A stretch of DNA of 27,101 nt from JALOAT01 sp041677345 (GTDB taxonomy: Bacteria; Pseudomonadota; Gammaproteobacteria; Thiohalomonadales; Thiohalomonadaceae): NCBI GenBank assembly GCA_041677345.1, contig JBAYQE010000030.1, forward strand, positions 1 to 27,101. The letters run 5' to 3'. The notes under the pieces were generated by a model. The model did no database searches. It saw only the letters and a program-made list of their open reading frames with translations, and was not told where the DNA came from. Numbering within the stretch: the stretch's first letter is position 1; each line of letters starts with the position of its first letter. Position numbers and translations under genes: made by a program. Of this stretch, positions 15,845 to 23,843 are shown piece after piece.

Positions 15845-15881
15845 TCCCCGATGCTCACGGGGACCAGGGAGGCCTCCCATG
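15845..15881 (+). promoter_or_regulatory. Hairpins over the ribosome binding site of the dehydrogenase gene
   Basis: A hairpin TCCCCG/CGGGGA (15845-15850 with 15858-15863) is followed at once by GGGAGGCCTCCC (15867-15878), a perfect 12-base palindrome. The palindrome contains the Shine-Dalgarno sequence and ends at the ATG (15879). Pairing within the palindrome, or between two transcripts, could limit ribosome access. A control function is inferred only. Confidence 0.4.
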
Positions 15882-16733
15882 TCCGATGCGCCACAACCGC
15901 CCCAGCACCAGCAACGCCAGCCCGGGCGTGAGGCAGCCATGCAGCCGCGTCCCGAGTACTTGCGCCCGGACTACCGCGCCTGCGGCAAGCTTGCAGGCAA
16001 GATGGCGCTGATCACCGGCGGGGACAGCGGTATTGGGCGCGCGGTGGCAGTGGCGTTTGCGCTGGAAGGCGCGGATGTTGCCATCGCGTATCTTGAAGAA
16101 CACGATGATGCCGATGAGACCCGGCGGCTGGTGGGGGCAGCAGGACGCCGCTGTGTCCTGCTGCCAGGTGATCTGGCTGAAGAGGTACATTGCCGGGAAG
16201 TGGTGGCGCGGACCGTCGATGCCTTGGGCAGGCTCGACGTGGTCGTCAACAATGCAGGCGAGCAGCACGAACGCGCTGAACTGCAGGACATCGACACACT
16301 GCAACTGGAGCGTACCTTTCGCACCAATGTGTTTGCCATGTTCCACATCGTTCGCGCCGCTCTGCCACACCTGGGGCAAGGAGCGGCCATCGTGAACTCC
16401 GCGTCGGTGACGGCCTACGTGGGCCATCCTTCGCTCATGGACTACGCCGCGAGCAAGGGTGCCATCGTGGCGTTCACGCGCTCATTGGCGAACAATCTCG
16501 CCCGGCGCGGTATCCGTGTGAATGCGGTAGCGCCGGGCCCTATCTGGACACCCCTGATTCCTGCCACGTTCAGCGCGGAGCACGTGGCGAAGTTTGGTGC
16601 CTCCAAGCCGCTCGGGCGGGCAGGACAACCTTCGGAAGTGGCGCCCTGTTATGTGTTCCTCGCTTCAGAGGATGCCTCCTACATGACAGGCCAGGTGCTG
16701 CATCCCAATGGCGGCGAAATGGTGAACGGATGA
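15879..16733 (+). CDS. Short-chain dehydrogenase/reductase, YghA-like
   Basis: This is an NAD(P)-dependent oxidoreductase of the classical SDR family, 284 residues. It has a Gln/Pro-rich leader (residues 1-35) typical of the YghA-like stress-related group. The cofactor motif is TGGDSGIG (46-53), followed by NNAG (124-127), catalytic Ser174 or Ser176 (VNSAS) and the active-site pair Tyr189 and Lys193 (YAASK). All catalytic residues are present. The start is set by AGGGAGG (15866-15872), 6 bases before the ATG. The next gene begins 10 bases later and they are probably cotranscribed. The substrate is unknown. The group is often annotated as glucose dehydrogenase-like or aldehyde reductase without proof. 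It may belong to stress metabolism and not to the glycan locus. Confidence 0.85.
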   Translation: MSDAPQPPQHQQRQPGREAAMQPRPEYLRPDYRACGKLAGKMALITGGDSGIGRAVAVAFALEGADVAIAYLEEHDDADETRRLVGAAGRRCVLLPGDLAEEVHCREVVARTVDALGRLDVVVNNAGEQHERAELQDIDTLQLERTFRTNVFAMFHIVRAALPHLGQGAAIVNSASVTAYVGHPSLMDYAASKGAIVAFTRSLANNLARRGIRVNAVAPGPIWTPLIPATFSAEHVAKFGASKPLGRAGQPSEVAPCYVFLASEDASYMTGQVLHPNGGEMVNG

Positions 16734-16743
16734 GGAGTGTGTT

Positions 16744-17034
16744 ATGGCCGGTGAGAGTCACGTGACCACGAATCATGCTGAGATCCGGCGCTGGATGGAG
16801 AGCCGTGGCGGGCGACCCGCTGCGGTCAAGGCCACTGCCGGCAAGGACGACCCGGGCATTCTGCGCGTGAATTTTCCCGGTTATGGCGCCGAGGCGTCAC
16901 TGGAAGAGATCGATTGGGAGGAGTTCTTCCATAAGTTCGAAGAGAGCCAACTTGCCTTCCTTTACCAGGAGCAAACAAAAAGTGGAGATACGAGTCGGTT
17001 TTTCAAGTTCGTGAAGCGCGAACGCATGCATTGA
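16744..17034 (+). CDS. Small stress-type conserved protein of unknown function
   Basis: This 96-residue acidic protein has the recognisable pattern TTNHAEIRRWMESRGGRP, then DDPGILRVNFPGYG, then LEEIDWEEFFHKFEESQLAFLYQ. From memory, proteins of this pattern are widespread in bacteria, often near general-stress genes. They are sometimes labelled 1,4-alpha-glucan branching enzyme, which is an error given their size. No function is established that I know of. GAGG lies about 8 bases before the ATG. Its position directly behind the dehydrogenase gene suggests a shared role in stress tolerance. There is no membrane segment or signal peptide. Confidence 0.8.
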   Translation: MAGESHVTTNHAEIRRWMESRGGRPAAVKATAGKDDPGILRVNFPGYGAEASLEEIDWEEFFHKFEESQLAFLYQEQTKSGDTSRFFKFVKRERMH

Positions 17035-17041
17035 ACAGGAA

Positions 17042-17058
17042 GTGAACTAAACGTTCAC
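17042..17058. promoter_or_regulatory. Perfect inverted repeat before the UDP-glucuronate decarboxylase gene
   Basis: GTGAAC (17042-17047) and GTTCAC (17053-17058) flank TAAAC. The 17-base site lies 27 bases before the ATG of the decarboxylase gene and just after the stop of the small stress protein gene. It could be an operator or a small RNA hairpin. No known regulator is assigned. Confidence 0.35.
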
Positions 17059-17084
17059 ATCACGTGCATCGTCAAGGAGGACGC

Positions 17085-18098
17085 ATGGCTCGGGTATTGG
17101 TCACCGGGGGAGCGGGTTTTCTCGGACGCCATCTGTGCGAGCGGCTCCTCACGAGCGGCCACGAGGTCCTATGCCTCGACAACTTTCTCACCGGAACACG
17201 CGAGAATATCGCCGCGTTCACGAACCGTCCCCATTTCACGCTCATCCAGCACGATGTCTGCCGGCCATTCGATATCGAAGCGGAACAGATCTATAACCTC
17301 GCCTGTCCCGCCAGTCCTGTCCGTTACCAGCATGACGCATTGCACACTACGAGAACGAGTGTGCTCGGTGCCATCCATGCGCTCGAGGTCGGATTGCGGT
17401 ACGGGGCCAAGGTGCTGCAGGCCTCTACCAGCGAGGTGTACGGTGATCCATCGCAGCATCCGCAGCAGGAGGACTATTGGGGACACGTCAATCCGGTAGG
17501 TACGCGCGCCTGTTATGACGAGGGCAAGCGTTGTGCGGAGACACTGTTTTTTGATTACCATCGACAGCACGGCGCTCGCGTGAAGGTGGTACGCATCTTC
17601 AACACTTATGGGCCGTTCATGCAGCAGGATGACGGTCGTGTGGTATCGAACTTCATCGTACAGGCGTTGCGCAACCGCCCCATCACCATCTACGGCACCG
17701 GCGAGCAAACCCGTTCCTTCTGTTATGTGGATGACCTCATCGACGGCTTGGTGCGCATGATGGAGAGCGGCGAGGCGATCACCGGGCCCGTCAATCTGGG
17801 CAATCCGGTGGAGTTTAGCGTGGCGGAACTGGCCGAACGCGTACGGGACATCATCGGCTCCCGTTCACGTATCAGCTACCGGCCGCTGCCCAGCGATGAT
17901 CCACGCCAACGCCGACCCGATATCGGAAAGGCCCGCCGGCACCTGGGCTGGGAACCGCAGACACCGCTGCAGCAGGGACTGGAGCGTACCATCGCATGGT
18001 TCCAGCATTGCCTGAACAAACGTTGCAGGCGTGCGGTGAAGCCGCCCACGCGAGCGCGCGTGGCAGCTTCCGCAGTGCCACCTCGCGGTTACCTCTGA
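17085..18098 (+). CDS. UDP-glucuronate decarboxylase (UDP-xylose synthase)
   Basis: This enzyme converts UDP-glucuronate to UDP-xylose and CO2 in the cytoplasm, supplying a pentose donor. The 337-residue product shows the UXS hallmarks: TGGAGFLGRHL (7-17), NLACPASPVRYQ (71-82), STSEVYGDP (114-122), HPQQEDYWGHVNPVGTRACYDEGKR (125-149, with catalytic Tyr144 and Lys148), RIFNTYGPFM and GEQTRSFCYVDDL. The start is firm: AAGGAGG at 17074-17080, 4 bases before the ATG. The last 25 or so residues (KRCRRAVKPPTRARVAASAV and on) are basic, lie beyond the normal end and run into the repeat at 18061. The facing glycosyltransferases suggest that xylose or a derivative enters the glycan. No UDP-glucose dehydrogenase gene is in the window. 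Confidence 0.9.
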   Translation: MARVLVTGGAGFLGRHLCERLLTSGHEVLCLDNFLTGTRENIAAFTNRPHFTLIQHDVCRPFDIEAEQIYNLACPASPVRYQHDALHTTRTSVLGAIHALEVGLRYGAKVLQASTSEVYGDPSQHPQQEDYWGHVNPVGTRACYDEGKRCAETLFFDYHRQHGARVKVVRIFNTYGPFMQQDDGRVVSNFIVQALRNRPITIYGTGEQTRSFCYVDDLIDGLVRMMESGEAITGPVNLGNPVEFSVAELAERVRDIIGSRSRISYRPLPSDDPRQRRPDIGKARRHLGWEPQTPLQQGLERTIAWFQHCLNKRCRRAVKPPTRARVAASAVPPRGYL

Positions 18099-18142
18099 TA
18101 GCCAAGCCGGCGCAAAGGCGCAGGCGCGAAGGGAAGCTGCCA
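18061..18142. repeat. Degenerate tandem-motif element (copy 4) inside an 11-bp inverted repeat
   Basis: TGGCAGCTTCC (18061-18071) and GGAAGCTGCCA (18132-18142) form a perfect 11-bp inverted repeat 60 bases apart. Between them, 18109-18133 reads GGCGCAAAGGCGCAGGCGCG and on, the same unit type as the element at 10258. There is no right-hand arm of that unit. The left inverted repeat lies inside the decarboxylase gene end. Confidence 0.5.
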
Positions 18143-18198
18143 GCGTCGGCAATTCGCGTCCCACGCTACACGGCGCTGTGCATGAAGGTTTTCGCTGT

Positions 18199-19299
18199 TC
18201 AACACACACCGCGCAGTGCGTGATGCATCCCGCCATCGAGCAGTGCCTCTACCTGCAGGGCGCGATGCGCATAGGTATGCTCGCGCAATACACGCTGGCG
18301 GGCGCGCTCACCAATGCGACGGGCCCGCTCCAGGCTCAGCTGGCCAAGCCACCACGCCACGTGTTCGCCGTCCTCGGCCACCAAGACCTCGTGTCCCGGT
18401 TCCAGGAAATCCCCCAAACCATCCCATGTGTCGGTGATCAGGCAGGCCCCGGCACCCGCCGCCTCGAACACCCGGGTGGCCGGTGACCAGCCGTTGGCGG
18501 CCATGCTGTCGCGGCTGATGTTCAGCACGGCGGTGGGCGTGCAATTGAAGACGTTGTGCTCGTGGGTATACACGTGTCCCAGGTAGCGCACGTTACCGGG
18601 CAGGGGCTTGTCATCCCAGCCCGCGCCGCCCAGCAGGAAACGGGATGCGGGAGACAGGCTTGCCGCACGCAGGAAGAATTCCTGCACCCGTGCCTCACGG
18701 TCGGGCAGGCGATTGCCAAGAAAGCCGAGGTTGCCGGCAAAGCGAGGGTCCGGGGCGGCCGGATGATGGGTCTCCGGGTCCAGCGCGTTATACACAGGTT
18801 CGCAATGGGCCGCACCCAGCGCGAGGTACGCGTCCACTACCGGCCGGCCGCCGCCATAGGTGAGTACCATGTGATATTCGGGGATAAGCGCGCACAGCGG
18901 GTCTTGTGCGTCGGTGTGCAGCCGTGCGAGTGTGGCCGGTGCGTCTACGTCCCAGTACACACACAGAGCGCCAGGGCGGGCTACACGCGGCACCGCGTGT
19001 TCCAGGAGGGCATCGAAGACGCCCACGCCGCTCGCCTTCACGATCACATCCGCATCCGCGGTCTGCTCCAGCGCGCGCAGCACACCTTCTTCCGTGGCCG
19101 GATAGACCACCACGCGGGCCCAGGGCGGGTCATCGGCCATGTCACGGTGTTGCTGCCTGTCATAGGCATCGGGCTCGAAAAACGTGACCCGGTGCCCGCG
19201 AGCCGCAAGCGCACGGATGATGCCGCGATAATAGGTGGCCGCGCCGTTCCAGTACGCGGATACCAGGCTGGAGCCAAAAAAGGCGATGGACAGACCCAT
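18199..19299 (-). CDS. CgeB-type glycosyltransferase, paralogue 2
   Basis: This is a predicted GT-B glycosyltransferase of 366 residues. The N-terminus (MGLSIAFFGSSLVSAYWNGA, then TYYRGIIRALAARGHRVTFFEPD) parallels paralogue 1 at 13524-14612 segment by segment. The C-terminal donor domain holds NISRDSMAANGWSPATRVFE, then GACLITDTWDGLGDFLEPGHEVLVAED, the Glyco_trans_1_2 pattern. GGAGAG lies 7 bases before the ATG. It follows the third glycosyltransferase gene by 30 bases and ends the minus-strand run that starts at 24955. Donor and acceptor are unknown, but UDP-xylose from the facing gene is one candidate. Confidence 0.82.
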   Translation of the reverse strand: MGLSIAFFGSSLVSAYWNGAATYYRGIIRALAARGHRVTFFEPDAYDRQQHRDMADDPPWARVVVYPATEEGVLRALEQTADADVIVKASGVGVFDALLEHAVPRVARPGALCVYWDVDAPATLARLHTDAQDPLCALIPEYHMVLTYGGGRPVVDAYLALGAAHCEPVYNALDPETHHPAAPDPRFAGNLGFLGNRLPDREARVQEFFLRAASLSPASRFLLGGAGWDDKPLPGNVRYLGHVYTHEHNVFNCTPTAVLNISRDSMAANGWSPATRVFEAAGAGACLITDTWDGLGDFLEPGHEVLVAEDGEHVAWWLGQLSLERARRIGERARQRVLREHTYAHRALQVEALLDGGMHHALRGVC

Positions 19300-19329
19300 G
19301 GCTGCTCTCCGGGTTGGCGGACGAAGGGA

Positions 19330-20463
19330 TCAGTGGCCGGCGCGCTGCTGCTGCGTGGCATGGATGGCATCGGTACGGTGGAGCGTTTTCACGATGGCGA
19401 GCAGTTCGTCCACGCGATGGGCACAGGTGTGGCGTGCCAGGATGGTTTCGCGGCCGTGACGGGCGAGCGACGTGGCCAGTGCCTGGTCGCCGAGCACGTC
19501 GCGCAGGTGTCGGCGCATGGCAATGCCGTTGCCGGCGGCCAGATAGTCGACGCCGGGCCGGAACAGGCCTTCGGTGTCTTCCCATCGGGCCACGATGAGC
19601 GGGATGCCGCAGGCGAGGGCCTCGAACGGGCGGATGGTCGGGATCCCTGGCAAGCGCTCCAGGTAAGGCCGGCGCGGTACGTGCACAGTGACGCGATGGG
19701 CGGCGAAGGCGGCCGGCACGTCGAAATTGGCGATCCATCCGGCGTATTCGATGCCCAGTCGTGCCAGTTCGTCGCGCGCGGTCTGCGGGTAGCGCACGCC
19801 GTGGATACGGCAGCGCAGCTTCATCGCGGCGGCCGGGGCAAACAGGAATTCACGCAGCTCCGCGGCGCGCTCATCATCGCCCCAGTTGCCGATCCAGATC
19901 AGTTCGCGCTTTTGTGCCTGGTCACAGGGGAGGGGACGGAAAATGCGTGGGTCTGCCGCTTCATGCCATACCCAAACGCGGTCCGCCCAGCCCTCGCGCA
20001 GATAGCGTTCGCGTAGCGCCGCGCCGAAGGCAAGCACACCATCGTAGTGGGTGAGGTCATAACGGGCGATGCTATGTGGTTCGCTGACGGAGCGGTGATG
20101 GGTGTCATGGAACAGCAGACGGTAACCGCCATGACTGGCGCGATGACGCCCGATGCGGGCAACCAGCTCGTGATCGTTCCACTCATGTACCAGTACCAGG
20201 TCAATGTCTGCGAGGCGCCTCTCCAATTCCGGATGAGCCGGATCGTAGGTCTCGGTGCGCAGCAGCGGATAGGCGGCGCGTAACCGTTCCAGTACGTGCG
20301 GATCCTCGCGCGCCTGGTTCACGAAACTCCAGGCGTTGTGTGGTTCGAATACGTGCACCCTGTGTCCGCGTTGCGCCAATTCGGACACCACCCCCCGCAG
20401 GAAATGGGCGTTGCCGTGGTTCCAGTCCGAGCGCAGGGAATGGCAGAACAGGGCGATTTTCAT
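19330..20463 (-). CDS. CgeB-type glycosyltransferase, paralogue 3
   Basis: This is a predicted GT-B glycosyltransferase of 377 residues. It begins MKIALFCHSLRSDWNHGNAH, then RGVVSELAQRGHRVHVFEP. The C-terminal domain contains RPFEALACGIPLIVARWEDTEGLF, then RPGVDYLAAG, typical of the CgeB/Glyco_trans_1_2 type. It is the most divergent of the three paralogues. There is no good Shine-Dalgarno sequence before the ATG at 20461-20463. The upstream bases read CCCCCTCCGC on the coding strand, and the repeat element at 20487-20612 lies just beyond. The element may have changed the native start region, so translation may depend on readthrough from upstream genes. Product sugar unknown. Confidence 0.82.
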   Translation of the reverse strand: MKIALFCHSLRSDWNHGNAHFLRGVVSELAQRGHRVHVFEPHNAWSFVNQAREDPHVLERLRAAYPLLRTETYDPAHPELERRLADIDLVLVHEWNDHELVARIGRHRASHGGYRLLFHDTHHRSVSEPHSIARYDLTHYDGVLAFGAALRERYLREGWADRVWVWHEAADPRIFRPLPCDQAQKRELIWIGNWGDDERAAELREFLFAPAAAMKLRCRIHGVRYPQTARDELARLGIEYAGWIANFDVPAAFAAHRVTVHVPRRPYLERLPGIPTIRPFEALACGIPLIVARWEDTEGLFRPGVDYLAAGNGIAMRRHLRDVLGDQALATSLARHGRETILARHTCAHRVDELLAIVKTLHRTDAIHATQQQRAGH

Positions 20464-20486
20464 GCGGAGGGGGTTCCAATACGGGG

Positions 20487-20612
20487 TTGGACGCAGAGGG
20501 CGCAGAGATGCGGAGAACGCGGAGAAAATCCATCGTCAGCACTACGGGCGCGACGCGTTTCGGGTGAGCGGCCATGCATCAACGGAACGATGCTCCGTGT
20601 CCTCTGCGTTTC
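20487..20612. repeat. Inverted-arm tandem-motif element, copy 3, between radical SAM and glycosyltransferase genes
   Basis: The left arm (20487-20531) consists of ACGCAGAG, GCGCAGAG, TGCGGAG and ACGCGGAG units. The right arm (20593-20612, CTCCGTGTCCTCTGCGTTTC) is the inverted form of the outer units. The centre is about 61 bases. The element fills most of the 156-base gap between two same-strand genes of one apparent transcript. Confidence 0.75.
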
Positions 20613-20619
20613 GGCCAGG

Positions 20620-21894
20620 TCATGGATCCACACGCTCCAAAGCGGCAAGCGGCAGCGGGCGTTCATCCTGGATGTCGCTGAAGCGGCTGAACTGGCCAAG
20701 ATAGTGTTCGTGGGCTCGCTCCCAGGCGCGATCGTCGGGCGGTCCCCAGATTTCCGTGTAGCCCGGCGAACCGGGGTAGGGGAACATGGGGATGGGTTTG
20801 TTGACCCAGACGCCGTGGTCGAGCAGGGACTGACGAAATGCTTCTACCGCGGTTGCGTCATCCACCCCGGCATCGATGAGGCTGGCCTGCACGAAAGGCA
20901 CGCTGCGGCGTGCATACAGGAGCTTGTCACGCAGTGCCCCGGAATCGAGTTTGCACTGCTTGTTGACCAGCAGGCGCCCCAGTTCGGAAATGCTCTCGAT
21001 GCCGGCCTCGATGGACACGCAGCCAGCATGGCCGAGCAGATCGAGCAGGTCGGGTTTCCACAGGTCGATGCGTGTCTGGATACCGAACTGTACGGGACGC
21101 TGGGCGAGACCTTCGAGCAGCTCACGGTTGGGAAGGAAGATTTCGTCGACGAAATACACATAACTCACGCCCTGGGCCAAGAGGTTGTCAATCTCCTCGA
21201 GCACCGTGGCAATGGGCCGGCGGCGGAACTTGTCGCGGAAGTTTTCTTTCGCGCAGAAGTTGCATGCGTAGGGACAGCCGCGCGAGGCCTCCACCTCGGC
21301 ACCAAGCCCACGGTACGGCTCATCGAAGCGATGGTGATGATGGTTGTGTAGAAATCGGGGCTCCCAGGTGAGGGCGGGCAGGTCATCGAAATGCGCGGCC
21401 TGTGGGCCGCCCTGGACCACGATGCGATCCTTCTCACGCCACGCCAGGCCCATGATCATGCGCCAGTCATCGCTGAGTCGCGGCAGGATTTCCTCGCATT
21501 CACCCATTACCACCGCATCCACGGGCAGTTTCATGAGTGTGACGCGCGGCGTGGTGGACCCGTGTGGCCCCACGACGATCAGTCGCGGAGAAACATCGCG
21601 CAGAGCCTTGCAAGCGTGCAACGGTACGCGCAGCTCCGGTGGCGGGCAGCGCCAGAACAGGTAGGTGGGGGCCGTGGTGACGACCGTCAGGTCCGGTGCG
21701 AACGATTCCACGCGGGCGCGGACAGCCGCGATGTCCAGGCCTTCAAGTGTTGCATCCACCAGCAGCACCTCATGCCCCGCCTGTGTGAGCAAGGCACGTG
21801 CATAGCCGAATTCCAGCGGCAAATGGCCGTCGCGGCAGCCAAAGTAGATGCTACCGGCGTAGTCCCAGGGCGGGTTCACCAACGCAAACTTCAT
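20620..21894 (-). CDS. B12-binding-domain radical SAM enzyme of a glycan locus
   Basis: This is a radical S-adenosylmethionine enzyme of 424 residues. The N-terminal part (1-140; NPPWDYAGSIYFG, then LTQAGHEVLLVDATLEGLD, then GPHGSTTP) has the shape of a cobalamin-binding domain, but the DxHxxG cobalt-ligand motif is absent. The radical SAM core begins EASRGCPYACNFCAKENFR, with the cluster cysteines Cys207, Cys211 and Cys214 in the standard CxxxCxxC spacing. FVDEIFLPNRELLEGL and SIEAGIES follow as in related B12-domain enzymes. A His run (HNHHHH, 183-188) is unusual. The start is fixed by an ATGA overlap with the fusion gene upstream. From memory, similar enzymes occur in oligosaccharide clusters of Rhizobiales and relatives. 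The reaction (methylation or rearrangement of a sugar or lipid) is unknown. Confidence 0.85.
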   Translation of the reverse strand: MKFALVNPPWDYAGSIYFGCRDGHLPLEFGYARALLTQAGHEVLLVDATLEGLDIAAVRARVESFAPDLTVVTTAPTYLFWRCPPPELRVPLHACKALRDVSPRLIVVGPHGSTTPRVTLMKLPVDAVVMGECEEILPRLSDDWRMIMGLAWREKDRIVVQGGPQAAHFDDLPALTWEPRFLHNHHHHRFDEPYRGLGAEVEASRGCPYACNFCAKENFRDKFRRRPIATVLEEIDNLLAQGVSYVYFVDEIFLPNRELLEGLAQRPVQFGIQTRIDLWKPDLLDLLGHAGCVSIEAGIESISELGRLLVNKQCKLDSGALRDKLLYARRSVPFVQASLIDAGVDDATAVEAFRQSLLDHGVWVNKPIPMFPYPGSPGYTEIWGPPDDRAWERAHEHYLGQFSRFSDIQDERPLPLAALERVDP

Positions 21895-23843
21895 GGCGCC
21901 AGCCTCCCTTCCTGTTCGGCCGTGGAGTGGGCCGCCAGCGGCATCAGGGTTTCGCCCGTGATCCATTGCCACAGGCGCTGCAGACCCTCTGTCACACTCA
22001 CCTGTGCACGCCAGCCGGTTGCCTGGGTGAAACGGCCTGTATCGGACACGTACCAGCGTTGATCACTCACCCGCCAGCGCTCGAAATGTACCTCGGGTGA
22101 ACGGTCCGCTATCGTGCCGAGGAAATCGATCAATTGCAGCAGTGACAGCGTGTTCTGCGGTCCACCCCCGATGTTGAAGGCTCGGCCACGCACGTCGTCA
22201 ATGTTGCGCAAGACGGCCTCGAACGCCTCAAGCAGGTCGTCGATGAACAGTACGTCACGTACTTGGCGACCATCGCCGTAGATGGTGATGGGATCACCGC
22301 TTGCTACCCGCCGCACGAAATGGGCGACCCAACCCTGATCCTCGTTGCCGAACTGGTGCGGTCCATAGATGCAGCTCATGCGCAACACCACTGCAGGCAG
22401 GCCAAAGGTACGTGCATAGTCGAGAACATACTGATCCGCCGCCCCCTTGGAGCAGCCGTACGGACTGCAGAACGACAGTGGGTGCGACTCGTCCACGCCA
22501 CGCTGCGCGAGCGATACATCGGCCGGTGTGTAACCGTCGCCGTCCAGGACGAATTCGATGCCGTCGAGGCCGCCGTACACCTTGTTGGTGGAGGTGAACA
22601 CCAGTGGCGGCGGCGCGGGATGCCGCCGTAGGGCCTCGAGCAGGTTGAGGGTTCCACGGCCGTTTACGTCGAAATCGTGGATCGGTGTATCGAGACTGGT
22701 AGTCACTGCCACCTGGGCGGCGAAATGGAATACGGCTTCCGCATCCATGGTGGCCTCGGTCACGGCCGTGGCATCACGCATGTCGGCCAGCACGAATTCC
22801 AGTCGCTCACCATATTGCTCGCCAAGCCATTTCAGGTTGGCCTCGGTGCCGCTCCGTTGCAGGTTGTCCAGCAGGCGCACCCGCTTGCCTTCGGCCAGCA
22901 GCCGTGCAGCGAGGTTGGTGCCAATGAAGCCCGCACCGCCGGTGACCACATGCACGCCGCAAGCGTTGCGCCGCTGGGCCCCCGTTGATGCGAAGGCGAG
23001 TTCGCGCACCGCTGCGGGACCACCGCTGGCGAGCAGACGTCTGATCAGGCGTGCACGTCCATCGCCGTCGAACAGGGCGCCGGCCGAGGTGGAGCCGGCG
23101 TCGGTGTCGACACCGGCCCAGTACATCCGGTGTACGGGTGCATCCAGTGCCTCGATGAAGGCACTCAAACGGCTGCGCTCGTCGTGTTCAGGTCCGTCGA
23201 AACCGGCTTCTGTCAGCCACAGTTCTGCGCTGCTGCCGTGATGCAGCAGCAGATTGTGCAAACGATCCACCTTCCTGGCCCAGAAATGCCCACCCAGGTC
23301 GCCGGTCGTCGGGCGCGCCTGCACACCGATGGCGTCGATCTCGCGCAGCAGACCACGTGAGCCAAGCAGTTCCAGCCAGCCGTTGTGGGTGCTGGGGTCA
23401 GCGGCGAGCAACACACGCTTGCCAGTTCCGCGTACGCGATCGATGGCCAGCGCGAGTGCATCGGCGAAGCTCATGCCCGCCGGGTCGAGGCGCGGGTCGC
23501 ATTCACCGGACTGCGGTGCGCCGGCCAGTTCCACCGCGGCGATGTAGGGGGAGAATGCCGTGAGGATTTCGTCCACGAACGTTGCGTAGCTGGTCGCATC
23601 GGCACCGGGGTCGGGCCCGCGTGCACAGGCCAGGCAGACCAGCAGTTCGGCACGTCCGGCGAGCGCTGCCAGCAACCACTCATACCACGCGCGTCCGTGT
23701 GGGGTCGCGAACTCCTGATGCTGGATGGTGGTACGCACGCGGTGCACATGCAGGAGATCCAGCTCCGCAATCACTCGTTCGGCACGTGCGTATTCGCCAA
23801 GTATGAAATTTTCCGCGATGCCGTAGACCTCGTTCACGATCAT
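21891..23843 (-). CDS. Fusion of glycosidase-like TIM-barrel domain with NAD-dependent sugar epimerase
   Basis: This 650-residue protein has two domains. Residues 1-270 resemble a clan GH-A glycosidase (GH39/GH5-like). VELAGAP (104-110) lies where the family has YELWNEP, and ELWLTEAGF (207-215) offers the nucleophile Glu212. The acid/base Glu is replaced by Ala109, so normal hydrolysis is unlikely. Residues 297-640 are an extended SDR epimerase: TGGAGFIG (301-308), FTSTNKVYGG (416-425), the Tyr462/Lys466 pair (SPYGCSKGA) and MSCIYGPHQFGNEDQGWVAHF (489-509), most like CDP-paratose/tyvelose 2-epimerases. The start at 23843 overlaps the upstream epimerase stop (ATGA). Longer in-frame starts lack such support. 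The end overlaps the radical SAM start. The protein probably makes a special sugar nucleotide. The role of the barrel is open. Confidence 0.82.
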   Translation of the reverse strand: MIVNEVYGIAENFILGEYARAERVIAELDLLHVHRVRTTIQHQEFATPHGRAWYEWLLAALAGRAELLVCLACARGPDPGADATSYATFVDEILTAFSPYIAAVELAGAPQSGECDPRLDPAGMSFADALALAIDRVRGTGKRVLLAADPSTHNGWLELLGSRGLLREIDAIGVQARPTTGDLGGHFWARKVDRLHNLLLHHGSSAELWLTEAGFDGPEHDERSRLSAFIEALDAPVHRMYWAGVDTDAGSTSAGALFDGDGRARLIRRLLASGGPAAVRELAFASTGAQRRNACGVHVVTGGAGFIGTNLAARLLAEGKRVRLLDNLQRSGTEANLKWLGEQYGERLEFVLADMRDATAVTEATMDAEAVFHFAAQVAVTTSLDTPIHDFDVNGRGTLNLLEALRRHPAPPPLVFTSTNKVYGGLDGIEFVLDGDGYTPADVSLAQRGVDESHPLSFCSPYGCSKGAADQYVLDYARTFGLPAVVLRMSCIYGPHQFGNEDQGWVAHFVRRVASGDPITIYGDGRQVRDVLFIDDLLEAFEAVLRNIDDVRGRAFNIGGGPQNTLSLLQLIDFLGTIADRSPEVHFERWRVSDQRWYVSDTGRFTQATGWRAQVSVTEGLQRLWQWITGETLMPLAAHSTAEQEGRLAP

